Origin: Coriobacteriales bacterium
Lineage (GTDB): Bacteria; Actinomycetota; Coriobacteriia; Coriobacteriales; JAEZZM01
Length of the DNA stretch: 5,646 nucleotides
Direction: 5' to 3'
Assembly: GCA_029983705.1 (NCBI GenBank)
Contig: JASBYZ010000095.1
Location: 1 to 5,646, forward strand
The position numbers and the translations under genes are program-made. Positions 1 through 5,249 of the stretch are shown here, in pieces. The notes beneath the pieces are model-generated. The model ran no database searches, was not told the origin of the DNA, and saw only the letters and a list, made by a program, of their open reading frames with translations. The first letter of the stretch is position 1, and each line of letters begins with the position of its first letter.

Positions 1-669
1 CAAAATCTTGAGGAGCGCTTGTTGTACTCCCTCACCGCTTACGTCACGAGTGATTGAAAGGTTTTCTGCTTTTCTGGCAATCTTATCAATCTCGTCTACG
101 TAAATAATGCCAACTTCTGCCTTTTCTACATCGCCGTCAGCTGCGTTGATAAGTTTGAGAAGAATATTTTCAACATCTTCTCCAACATAACCAGCCTCTG
201 TAAGCGCAGTAGCATCAGCAATTGCAAACGGAACATCAAGCATACGAGCCAAGGTTTGTGCGAGTAAAGTTTTACCAGTACCGGTAGGGCCCAAAATCAA
301 TATGTTTGACTTTGCAAGCTCTACCTCTTCTTCTTCCTTGGTGATGCCCAAAGACACACGCCTGTAGTGGTTATATACCGCTACCGACAAAGCACGCTTA
401 GCGTCATCTTGTCCCAAAACATATTCAGAAAGCTCACGATAAATCTCATGAGGAGTTGGAAGATCATCAAAACTAATAGCCGCCTGACCTTCAGATTCTT
501 TAAGCTCATCTGCAATGATGTCATAGCAGGCATCAATGCACTCATCGCAAATAAAGACTCCGTTAGGTCCTGCTACAAGCTTTTTAACCTCATCTTGAGT
601 TTTGCCGCAAAACGAACAATGGATTCGCGGAGGTAGTCCTGTTGTATTTCCGTCTTCAAACTCGTTCAT
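1..669 (-). CDS. clpX: ATP-dependent Clp protease ATP-binding subunit ClpX (partial, 3' end beyond window)
   Basis: ClpX is the AAA+ hexameric unfoldase that recognises tagged or misfolded proteins, unfolds them with ATP and threads them into ClpP in the cytoplasm. The first 223 codons are visible of a family length near 420, and the frame runs open off the window at base 1. The N-terminal zinc-binding domain has four cysteines at residues 18, 21, 41 and 44 (HCSFCGK and ICDECI). The AAA+ module shows LGQDDAKRALSVAVYNHYRR (85-104), Walker A GPTGTGKT (127-134), the substrate-gripping pore loop GYVG (160-163), Walker B IIYVDE (188-193) and the conserved RDVSGEGVQQALLK (208-221). The ATG at 669-667 shares its A with the TAA stop of clpP, and a GAGGG ribosome site (677-673) lies inside the end of clpP, so translation is probably coupled. 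The zinc domain separates it from HslU and ClpA/B/C ATPases. Nothing looks broken. Confidence 0.98.
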   Translation of the reverse strand, partial: MNEFEDGNTTGLPPRIHCSFCGKTQDEVKKLVAGPNGVFICDECIDACYDIIADELKESEGQAAISFDDLPTPHEIYRELSEYVLGQDDAKRALSVAVYNHYRRVSLGITKEEEEVELAKSNILILGPTGTGKTLLAQTLARMLDVPFAIADATALTEAGYVGEDVENILLKLINAADGDVEKAEVGIIYVDEIDKIARKAENLSITRDVSGEGVQQALLKIL

Positions 670-1295
670 TATCCCTCTTCAGGTTTTTCGTTTCTTGATT
701 TAATTACCTGATCAACTAGACCATAATCAAGAGCTTCTTGAGCTGATAAGAACTTATCGCGCTCAGTGTCCTCTTGAATTACCTCAAGTGGCTTGCCGGT
801 ATTATCAGCAAGAATTCTGTTGAGAAGGTCTCTAATCTTTAAGATCTCACGAGCTGCAATCTCAATTTCTGTTTGCTGACCCTGTGCACCACCAGATGGT
901 TGGTGAATCATAACACGTGAGTTAGGGAGCGCATAGCGCTTGCCCTTAGCACCGTTTGAGAGCAGAACTGCACCCATAGAAGCAGCTTGACCAAGGCAAA
1001 TAGTTGATACATCAGGCTTAATAAAGTCCATGGTATCAAGGATGGCAAGACCTGCAGTTACGCTACCACCAGGAGAGTTAATGTAGAGAGAAATATCCTT
1101 CTCTGAGTCTGCACTCTCAAGGTGTAAAAGCTGAGCTACAACTGAGTTTGCAACGTGATCATCAATTGCCTCTCCAAGAAAGATAATGCGATCGTTGAGC
1201 AAGCGAGAATATATATCATAGCTACGCTCACCTCTTGGAGACTGCTCTACAACATAAGGAATGAGAGCGTCTTTAGTAGAAAAATCAAATTTCAT
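669..1295 (-). CDS. clpP: ATP-dependent Clp protease proteolytic subunit ClpP
   Basis: ClpP is the serine peptidase that forms a double-heptamer barrel and degrades polypeptides delivered by ClpX (or ClpC/ClpA). The 208 residues are full length for the family. The catalytic triad is complete and correctly spaced: Ser106 in GQAASMGAVLL, His131 in MIHQPSGG and Asp180 in ERDKFLSAQEALDYGLVD. The oxyanion segment SPGGSVTAGLAI (74-85) and the N-terminal IPYVVEQ...GERSYDIYSRLL are typical. The ATG at 1295 is preceded by AAGGAG (1308-1303) with 7 bases between, a strong ribosome site. It lies 92 bases after tig and overlaps clpX by one base. Only one clpP is present here; the next gene is clpX rather than a second clpP as in most Actinomycetia. 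No CIRCE, CtsR or HAIR operator was recognised in the leader. Confidence 0.98.
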   Translation of the reverse strand: MKFDFSTKDALIPYVVEQSPRGERSYDIYSRLLNDRIIFLGEAIDDHVANSVVAQLLHLESADSEKDISLYINSPGGSVTAGLAILDTMDFIKPDVSTICLGQAASMGAVLLSNGAKGKRYALPNSRVMIHQPSGGAQGQQTEIEIAAREILKIRDLLNRILADNTGKPLEVIQEDTERDKFLSAQEALDYGLVDQVIKSRNEKPEEG

Positions 1296-1308
1296 GAATA
1301 CACTCCTT

Positions 1309-1347
1309 AAAGTAAACAGGCGGCCTTCTTTGTATGAAGACCGCCTG
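1309..1347 (-). terminator. Hairpin between tig and clpP (terminator-like or attenuator)
   Basis: In minus-strand RNA, bases 1347-1336 (CAGGCGGUCUUC) pair with 1328-1317 (GAAGGCCGCCUG) in a 12-pair stem with one G-U wobble and a 7-base loop. The wobble pair would be a C-A mismatch in plus-strand RNA, so the structure is meant for the minus strand. It is followed by TTTACTTT, an interrupted and rather weak U-tract, and then immediately by the clpP ribosome site. Since no room remains for a promoter downstream, any clpP transcript must contain this hairpin. It may cause partial termination, act as a processing site, or protect the downstream mRNA. Confidence 0.6.
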
Positions 1348-1387
1348 ACAAATTAACTAGGCTCATGCAGAGTAAGTAGCATCTACC

Positions 1388-2854
1388 TTATTTATCTGCG
1401 TCTTTTTCTGTGTCTTCAGCCTTAGCCTTGTTTGAAGCCTTCTTAGTGGTCTTCTTAGCAGGGGCCTTCTTTTCTTCTACCTTTTCCTCTTCTTTTTTAT
1501 CCACCTTTTTGCTGCTTGTGGATTTTTTGCTAGATTCTGACTTAGCTGCCTTTTCTTCCTCTTCTTTCTTACGAGCAATCATGTCTACTTCAGTCATCTT
1601 AGCGTTTTCTAAGAGGTGGTCAATTGCCTTTGAACGACGTACAAAGTCTCTAATTGAAGGAATACGTCCTGACTCCATAAACTCTTTGTAAGTTTGTTCA
1701 GGATCTTCAGAACCTGACTCCTTAAACTCGTTTAATACGTCTTCATCACTAGCCTCAAGACCAAGGTGTGCAGCAAGTGCATCAAGTGCTAAAGACTCAC
1801 GTGCAACATCATCAGCCTGCTTTTGGAGGTCTTCGATAAATTGCTGTGGAGCAATTCCGTTTTGACCAAGGTACATATCAAGGCTCATGCCTTGTTGTGA
1901 GAGCTGACCCATGAACTGTTGAGCTAAATCATTAAACACGATTGAGCGATAGTTCTCAGGAACTTCTTCAGTTAAACGTGAACCAAGCTCATGAATTGCG
2001 TTTTGCTCTTTAACTTGAGGAATTACTTGCTCTTTTTCTTGCTTGATTTCCTCTTTGATCTTCTCTTTCATGTCAGTTGCATCTTCAAAGCCAAACTTCT
2101 CTTTTGCAAACTCATCGGTGAGCTCTGGAGTTACCTTGTCTTTGTGTGAGAGCATCTTAACTGTTACATGAAGTGATGGAGAATCTTCATCTGACTCATC
2201 TGATTTAAAGTCAAATTCTTTTTCTTCACCTGGCTTGATGCCAACAATCTCTTTATCAAACTCTTGTGGCATGCTGCCTGAGCCAATTTCATAGAGACGA
2301 TTTTCATTGTCTAAGAATTTAGACTTGTCATCGCCCTTGATGTTTAGAGATACAACATCGCCCTTTTTAGCCTTGCGCTTTGACTTGCTGTCTTCAAAGT
2401 TAGAATAGAAATCTAAGAAACGCTCAATTTGTTGCTCAACTTCTGCTTCAGTTGCCTCTGCAAAAGGAATCTCAATTTCAACATTGTCATAGCTTGAAAG
2501 CTCAAAAAGTGGTTTAACGTTGAAGATTACTGAATAGCTATATGGCTCACCATCAACCATAGGAGTTACTTCGCTATAGTCTGGCTCACCAAGTGGAGAA
2601 ATATCTTCTTGATCTAAAACCTTTGGCTCTAAGGTGTTAAGTGCGAGGTTAGTTGCCTCACCCATGATTGCCTCTTTACCAAGGTTTGACTCTAGAATTT
2701 TACGAGGAGCTTTGCCTGGTCTAAATCCAGGGAAGCGATACTTTTTAGAAAGAGTCTTATAAGTGTCATCAATGAATTTTTTAGTCTCTGAGTCATCCAG
2801 AGTAACGGTGACTTTAACTTGATTGTTTTCAAGCTTTTCTAAAGAAGTTTCCAA
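1388..2854 (-). CDS. tig: Trigger factor (ribosome-associated chaperone and prolyl isomerase) with extended basic/acidic C-terminal tail
   Basis: Trigger factor binds ribosomal protein uL23 at the exit tunnel and shelters nascent chains. Residues 1-115 form the ribosome-binding domain with the signature GFRPGKAP (43-50). Residues about 155-240 form the FKBP-like prolyl isomerase domain (KKGDVVSLNIKG near 163-174, then GSGSMPQEFDKEIVGIKPGE). Residues about 245-425 form the helical substrate-cradling arms. The protein has 488 residues against roughly 430 for the family. The excess is a Lys/Glu/Ala/Ser-rich tail from about residue 428, ending in PAKKTTKKASNKAKAEDTEK. The start must be the TTG at 2854: an in-frame TAG lies 9 codons upstream and no other start codon lies near the conserved N-terminus. 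The ribosome site GGAAAG (2863-2858) is only 3 bases away, so initiation may be weak. It lies 32 bases after tRNA-Leu with no terminator between, and is followed by clpP and clpX. Confidence 0.97.
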   Translation of the reverse strand: METSLEKLENNQVKVTVTLDDSETKKFIDDTYKTLSKKYRFPGFRPGKAPRKILESNLGKEAIMGEATNLALNTLEPKVLDQEDISPLGEPDYSEVTPMVDGEPYSYSVIFNVKPLFELSSYDNVEIEIPFAEATEAEVEQQIERFLDFYSNFEDSKSKRKAKKGDVVSLNIKGDDKSKFLDNENRLYEIGSGSMPQEFDKEIVGIKPGEEKEFDFKSDESDEDSPSLHVTVKMLSHKDKVTPELTDEFAKEKFGFEDATDMKEKIKEEIKQEKEQVIPQVKEQNAIHELGSRLTEEVPENYRSIVFNDLAQQFMGQLSQQGMSLDMYLGQNGIAPQQFIEDLQKQADDVARESLALDALAAHLGLEASDEDVLNEFKESGSEDPEQTYKEFMESGRIPSIRDFVRRSKAIDHLLENAKMTEVDMIARKKEEEEKAAKSESSKKSTSSKKVDKKEEEKVEEKKAPAKKTTKKASNKAKAEDTEKDADK

Positions 2855-2886
2855 GGTCTTTCCAACTTTCTGTCTTAACTAAATTA

Positions 2887-2971
2887 TGGTGCGGGTGAAA
2901 GGAATCGAACCTTCACGGGTCTCCCCACTGGAACCTAAATCCAGCGCGTCTGCCAGTTCCGCCACACCCGC
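2887..2971 (-). tRNA. tRNA-Leu (anticodon UAG), CCA encoded
   Basis: The minus strand folds into a class II tRNA of 85 bases including an encoded CCA. The acceptor stem GCGGGTG (2971-2965) pairs fully with CACCCGC (2897-2891). The discriminator is A (2890), as usual for leucine tRNAs, and CCA occupies 2889-2887. The anticodon stem CTGGA/TCCAG encloses the loop TTTAGGT (2939-2933), giving anticodon TAG at 2937-2935, which reads CUA and other CUN codons. A long variable arm follows, and the T arm contains GGTTCGATTCC. It lies just upstream of tig and is probably cut from a shared precursor. Confidence 0.96.
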
Positions 2972-2983
2972 ATAACTTGAAAT

Positions 2984-2992
2984 AGTTTAACA
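2984..2992 (-). promoter_or_regulatory. Candidate extended -10 promoter closest to tRNA-Leu
   Basis: The minus strand reads TGTTAAACT: a TG extension (2992-2991), one base, then TAAACT (2989-2984), 4 of 6 to TATAAT. The expected start near 2977 would leave a leader of about six bases before the mature tRNA 5' end, a typical tRNA arrangement. The -35 at 17 bases (TTAAAA, 3012-3007) is poor, so this is a weak call based on position. Confidence 0.35.
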
Positions 2993-3012
2993 GAATGTTG
3001 AACACTTTTTAA

Positions 3013-3036
3013 GAAAAATGTATATATTCATTTTTC
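3013..3036. repeat. Perfect 8-bp inverted repeat around a candidate -10 element
   Basis: GAAAAATG (3013-3020) and its exact reverse complement CATTTTTC (3029-3036) flank an 8-base A+T centre (TATATATT). It lies between the first tRNA-Leu/tig promoter and the tRNA and covers the -10 of the second candidate promoter. It could be an operator dyad or an A+U leader hairpin; in such A+T-rich DNA it could also be chance. Confidence 0.4.
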
Positions 3037-3046
3037 CAGCTATCAA
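3019..3046 (-). promoter_or_regulatory. Candidate second promoter for tRNA-Leu/tig
   Basis: On the minus strand TTGATA (3046-3041, 5 of 6 to TTGACA) is separated by 16 bases from TATACA (3024-3019, 4 of 6 to TATAAT). The predicted start is near 3012, about 40 bases before the mature tRNA. The -10 lies inside the inverted repeat at 3013-3036. Confidence 0.4.
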
Positions 3047-3075
3047 TTAATACAAAAAGACGCCAGAATTGTCAA
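3047..3075 (-). promoter_or_regulatory. Candidate main promoter for tRNA-Leu/tig (perfect -35)
   Basis: The minus strand has a perfect TTGACA (3075-3070), a 17-base spacer and TATTAA (3052-3047, 4 of 6 to TATAAT), the best sigma-70-type match in the gap. The start would fall near 3040, giving a leader of about 70 bases before tRNA-Leu. The -35 sits in the loop of the upstream gene's terminator and the U-tract falls in the spacer, so the two signals are interleaved. Confidence 0.5.
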
Positions 3076-3090
3076 GCAATCACTAGCGCC
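3054..3090 (-). terminator. Rho-independent terminator of the small membrane protein gene
   Basis: In minus-strand RNA GGCGCUAG (3090-3083) pairs with CUGGCGUC (3066-3059) through 8 pairs including two G-U wobbles, with an inner AUUG/CAAU stem. Five U residues (3058-3054) follow directly. The wobbles and U-tract fix the direction. It begins 33 bases after the stop of the 32-residue gene. Confidence 0.7.
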
Positions 3091-3123
3091 AATTTTGCAA
3101 AACTTTTTAGAATCTAAATTAAA

Positions 3124-3222
3124 TTATTTGTCGCTTTTAACAACAACTACTGCAAGAGCAACAAAAATAATAAGTACAATTAAGGTGATTAAGTACATAA
3201 GTACTGGTTGCAATGCTGCCAT
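3124..3222 (-). CDS. Small single-pass membrane protein, 32 residues, function unknown
   Basis: I do not recognise this gene. The minus strand reads ATG, 31 further codons and TAA, beginning MAALQPVLMYLITLIVLI and ending AVVVVKSDK. Residues about 7-28 are uninterrupted hydrophobic sequence, enough for one membrane helix. The only charges are Lys29, Asp31 and Lys32, so the positive-inside rule predicts the C-terminus in the cytoplasm. A ribosome site GAGGA (3232-3228) stands 5 bases before the ATG. A -10-like TATACT lies about 40 bases upstream and a terminator follows, so it looks like a free-standing gene. Similar tiny proteins include regulators of membrane complexes (KdpF- or CydX-like) and type I toxins, but no motif assigns it to any of these. 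The coding call rests on the ribosome site, composition and flanking signals; the function is unknown. Confidence 0.72.
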   Translation of the reverse strand: MAALQPVLMYLITLIVLIIFVALAVVVVKSDK

Positions 3223-3260
3223 TATAGTCCTCACTTCTTTGGTTAAATCTTCTCTCAATG

Positions 3261-3266
3261 AGTATA
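3261..3266 (-). promoter_or_regulatory. Candidate -10 element for the small membrane protein gene
   Basis: The minus strand has TATACT (5 of 6 to TATAAT), which would start transcription near 3254 and give a leader of about 30 bases that includes the GAGGA ribosome site. The sequence 17-18 bases upstream (TTAAAT) matches TTGACA poorly, so the promoter would be weak or need an activator. Confidence 0.35.
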
Positions 3267-3320
3267 TGTTACTACAAGATGTCCATTTAACCAACACATT
3301 TATTTTTGATCTGTTAAAGG

Positions 3321-4565
3321 CTATCTTCCTAAATTAGCAAATGATACAACATGAACACCATCTGCTCTTGTGTAGCTAAATTTTCCTGCAGTAATTATGA
3401 TAAGAATAGGGTTTTTATCTTTAGCATATTTACTGGCAAAAGCTTTAAGATGAGTTGCTGCAGTATCTAAATTTTTTTCTGATGATCCTAGTTTTACTTC
3501 TGCAAAAACTTCTCTACCCTCGAGTGTAAATATCGCATCTACCTCTAGCCCTTGAGCATCACGACCATGATAAACCTCGTCATGTATATATACTCTTAAA
3601 TCATGTATAACCTGTGACTCAAAGACCTGACCAAAATATTCAAGGTTGTTAAGCAGGCCTTGAGAGCTAGTATGAAGAGCTGCGACGCAAAGTGCTGGAT
3701 CTGCTAAGTGTCTTTTAGGGCTATCTCTTAACGTGCTTCGTGAGCGCAGGTGCAAAGACCATGCAGGCTGATTTTGAACAATATATATTCTAGACAGAGC
3801 ATCTAAGTAATCTCTTACCGTATCCCTTGCTATGTCTGCATCCATTGAAAGCGCTGATATAGAGACCTCGCTTGCAACGGATCTAGAAAGTGCCATAAGT
3901 AACGCATTTACTCTTTGAGGATCTCTTTTAACTTCGTCAGGAACACTTATATCGATTTCGCTTACAGTTTTAAGATAATCTTGATTGTTCTTTATAACCT
4001 GTTCTTCACTTAAGCCAATATTTCCTGGCCAACCTCCAATTGCGATGCGCTGAGCTATATCAGTAATTGAAAGAGAACTTTCGCAGGCTTGAATCGATTG
4101 ATCTGGCTTAAGTTTAACTAAATCAAACAATGATACTTGAGCGTCTGAATCATTTGTTTCATAAAAGGTCATTGTTTGCATTTGAAGTCGAGAAAGTCTC
4201 CCCGCCCCTGAATGATGCATATTATGTTCAGATGGCGCTGTTGAGCCCGTTAGTATAAACTGCCCTGTCAACTTTCTTTTATCTATTTCATGCCTAACAA
4301 GATTCCAGATTAGAGGGTGCACCTGCCACTCGTCAAAAAGTCGTGGAGTTTCACCTTCTAACACACTCTCGGGCATAATTTCTAAACGAGTAGCTAAATT
4401 CACATCTGTATCCACTTGAACAATGCTTTTAGCGAGTTGTTTTGCAGTTTCTGTTTTACCACAAGCTTTTGGACCTTCTATTAAAACACCGCCTGCCCTC
4501 GACAGGGCATCTTTAAGATAGTGGTCAGCAATGCGTGGAATATAAACATCCGAGTTATAAACCAA
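3321..4565 (-). CDS. DUF4143-type P-loop ATPase (AAA_14 plus C-terminal PD-(D/E)XK-like domain)
   Basis: Belongs to the AAA_14/DUF4143 ATPases, which are widespread, often multicopy and without an established role. Numbering from the TTG at 4565 (414 residues), YIPRIADHYL opens the protein, followed by Walker A GPKACGKT (31-38), Walker B LFDEWQ (76-81), the sensor-like ILTGST (104-109), GAGRLSRLQM (120-129) and GGWPG (177-181). A helical/winged-helix-like middle follows (about 210-265). The C-terminal DUF4143 part carries EVDAIF with Asp343 and AEVKLG with Glu356 and Lys358, the D-x(n)-E-x-K pattern of PD-(D/E)XK nuclease folds. All key residues look intact. The frame is also open to a GTG at 4577, but that codon belongs to the upstream repeat and lacks a ribosome site, whereas TTG 4565 has GGAG six bases before it. 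It may read on from the torD-like gene or use a promoter within the repeats. No U-tract terminator was seen after its TAG. Confidence 0.9.
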   Translation of the reverse strand: MVYNSDVYIPRIADHYLKDALSRAGGVLIEGPKACGKTETAKQLAKSIVQVDTDVNLATRLEIMPESVLEGETPRLFDEWQVHPLIWNLVRHEIDKRKLTGQFILTGSTAPSEHNMHHSGAGRLSRLQMQTMTFYETNDSDAQVSLFDLVKLKPDQSIQACESSLSITDIAQRIAIGGWPGNIGLSEEQVIKNNQDYLKTVSEIDISVPDEVKRDPQRVNALLMALSRSVASEVSISALSMDADIARDTVRDYLDALSRIYIVQNQPAWSLHLRSRSTLRDSPKRHLADPALCVAALHTSSQGLLNNLEYFGQVFESQVIHDLRVYIHDEVYHGRDAQGLEVDAIFTLEGREVFAEVKLGSSEKNLDTAATHLKAFASKYAKDKNPILIIITAGKFSYTRADGVHVVSFANLGR

Positions 4566-4571
4566 AATATT

Positions 4572-4577
4572 CTCCAC
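4572..4577 (-). promoter_or_regulatory. Start-deciding ribosome binding site of the DUF4143 ATPase gene
   Basis: The minus strand reads GTGGAG (4577-4572) followed by six bases and TTG (4565). This spacing supports TTG as the start. The same bases overlap the last repeat of the upstream array, so a protein bound there could also affect expression of this gene. Confidence 0.55.
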
Positions 4578-4666
4578 TCGTCAATTTATAATGATTTCAC
4601 TCGTCAGTTTATCACAGTTTCAGTCGTCAATTTATCGCTATGTCAGTCGCCAATTTGTAATTACCA
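4575..4666. repeat. Four tandem 23-bp iteron-like direct repeats (15-bp core, 8-bp variable spacer)
   Basis: Four units start at 4575, 4598, 4621 and 4644, each exactly 23 bp after the last. The plus-strand cores are CACTCGTCAATTTAT, CACTCGTCAGTTTAT, CAGTCGTCAATTTAT and CAGTCGCCAATTTGT, differing only at core positions 3, 7, 10 and 14. The spacers (AATGATTT, CACAGTTT, CGCTATGT, AATTACCA) share little beyond length. Conserved cores with unconserved spacers at about two helical turns suggest protein sites on one DNA face. The array fills the gap between the torD-like stop (inside unit 4) and the ATPase ribosome site (overlapping unit 1). On the minus strand each core reads like ATAAATTGACGAGTG, with a -35-like TTGACG, but the next -10-like element is too close for a normal promoter. 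A regulatory role is inferred. The exact period and lack of dyad cores argue against CRISPR. Confidence 0.88.
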
Positions 4667-5239
4667 AGATTTGAGAGTTACTTGGCTAAGCTTTGCAAGC
4701 CCTCTATAAAAATCATGAGTTGTTGATTTTTCTAAACAATCTAGATAGTTATAGATCCAAGGATAGAAGTGATTATTCAAAATTTCAGACAGCTGTTTTT
4801 CTTTAGCATCACCTGCTAGAGTGCTAATCATAATAAGCATAAGCCCTATATGATCCTCAGGCTCATTCATCTCAAGATTAAGACTAATACCATTAGCTTT
4901 CATCCAGTCTCTTAAGTCTAGCGTTGAGGTGCCAAAAATAACTTTGTCCTTATCTAGATAGACAGAACCCCAGGGTGGACAAGGTAAAGTAAAAGGACCC
5001 ACAAAGAGGCGGTTATACTCTTCATGAAGGCTTTCTAATTGATTTGGTTCTAAACCCTTATGCAAGAGCTCAAAAGCCACTTTAAGTTTAGCCTCATCTT
5101 CTCTATCTGAAAGATTAATAGGCCATTCGCCCTCATTAAGAGAGCGAATGGCTGATGCGAGTTCACTATTTTTACTTACATCTAATCTGAACAGACTTGC
5201 AAGAATTTGAGACGACTCAGATATCTTCTCTAAATTCAC
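4661..5239 (-). CDS. TorD/DmsD-family molybdoenzyme maturation chaperone
   Basis: These cytoplasmic all-helical chaperones bind the Tat signal peptide of a molybdopterin oxidoreductase catalytic subunit and hold it back until cofactor insertion. The product has 192 residues, normal for the family. Counting from GTG 5239, it carries EYNRLFVGP (74-82), PPWGSVYLD (88-96), the signature EPEDHIGLML with Asp129 and His130 (126-135), and HFYPW (157-161). Two in-frame GTG codons compete. AGGA (5251-5248) is 8 bases from GTG 5239 but only 2 from GTG 5245, so I chose 5239; using 5245 adds two residues. It follows the DmsB-like gene within about 10 bases, so the two are surely co-transcribed and probably translationally coupled, and the chaperone presumably serves the DmsA-like enzyme of that operon. 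The TAA stop falls within the repeat array. DmsD, TorD and NarJ cannot be told apart securely by eye; the DmsB neighbour favours DmsD. Confidence 0.92.
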   Translation of the reverse strand: MNLEKISESSQILASLFRLDVSKNSELASAIRSLNEGEWPINLSDREDEAKLKVAFELLHKGLEPNQLESLHEEYNRLFVGPFTLPCPPWGSVYLDKDKVIFGTSTLDLRDWMKANGISLNLEMNEPEDHIGLMLIMISTLAGDAKEKQLSEILNNHFYPWIYNYLDCLEKSTTHDFYRGLAKLSQVTLKSW

Positions 5240-5249
5240 AGTCACAATC

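Noticed and set aside
367..636. 89-codon plus-strand open frame
   Set aside because: It lies wholly antisense to clpX, whose zinc and AAA+ motifs are unmistakable. The translation has no recognisable domain.
1296..1387. Heat-shock operators (CIRCE, CtsR or HAIR boxes) before clpP
   Set aside because: The gap was read on both strands and only the hairpin was found; none of these consensus boxes is present.
1410..1691. 93-codon plus-strand open frame rich in Ser, Phe and Leu
   Set aside because: It is the antisense shadow of the Lys/Glu-rich tail of trigger factor; low-complexity coding DNA readily gives such frames.
2887..2971. tRNA-Leu as an integration site of a mobile element
   Set aside because: No integrase, no repeated tRNA 3' fragment and no att-like duplication were seen; the 3' side runs directly into the housekeeping gene tig.
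3283..3320. Terminator for the DUF4143 ATPase gene
   Set aside because: CCATTTAAC (3283-3291) can pair with GTTAAAGG (3313-3320) with a bulge, but the loop exceeds 20 bases, the stem is A+T-rich and no U-tract follows on the minus strand.
3095..3337. 80-codon plus-strand open frame in the gap
   Set aside because: It runs antisense through the 32-residue gene and its expression signals, its start lacks a clear ribosome site, and no domain is seen.
4575..4666. CRISPR array
   Set aside because: The conserved part is 15 bp and the spacers are 8 bp, far shorter than CRISPR repeats and spacers, and no cas gene is near.
4521..4709. 62-codon plus-strand open frame across the repeats
   Set aside because: It reads through the repeat array and the ends of two well-supported minus-strand genes; no protein features support it.
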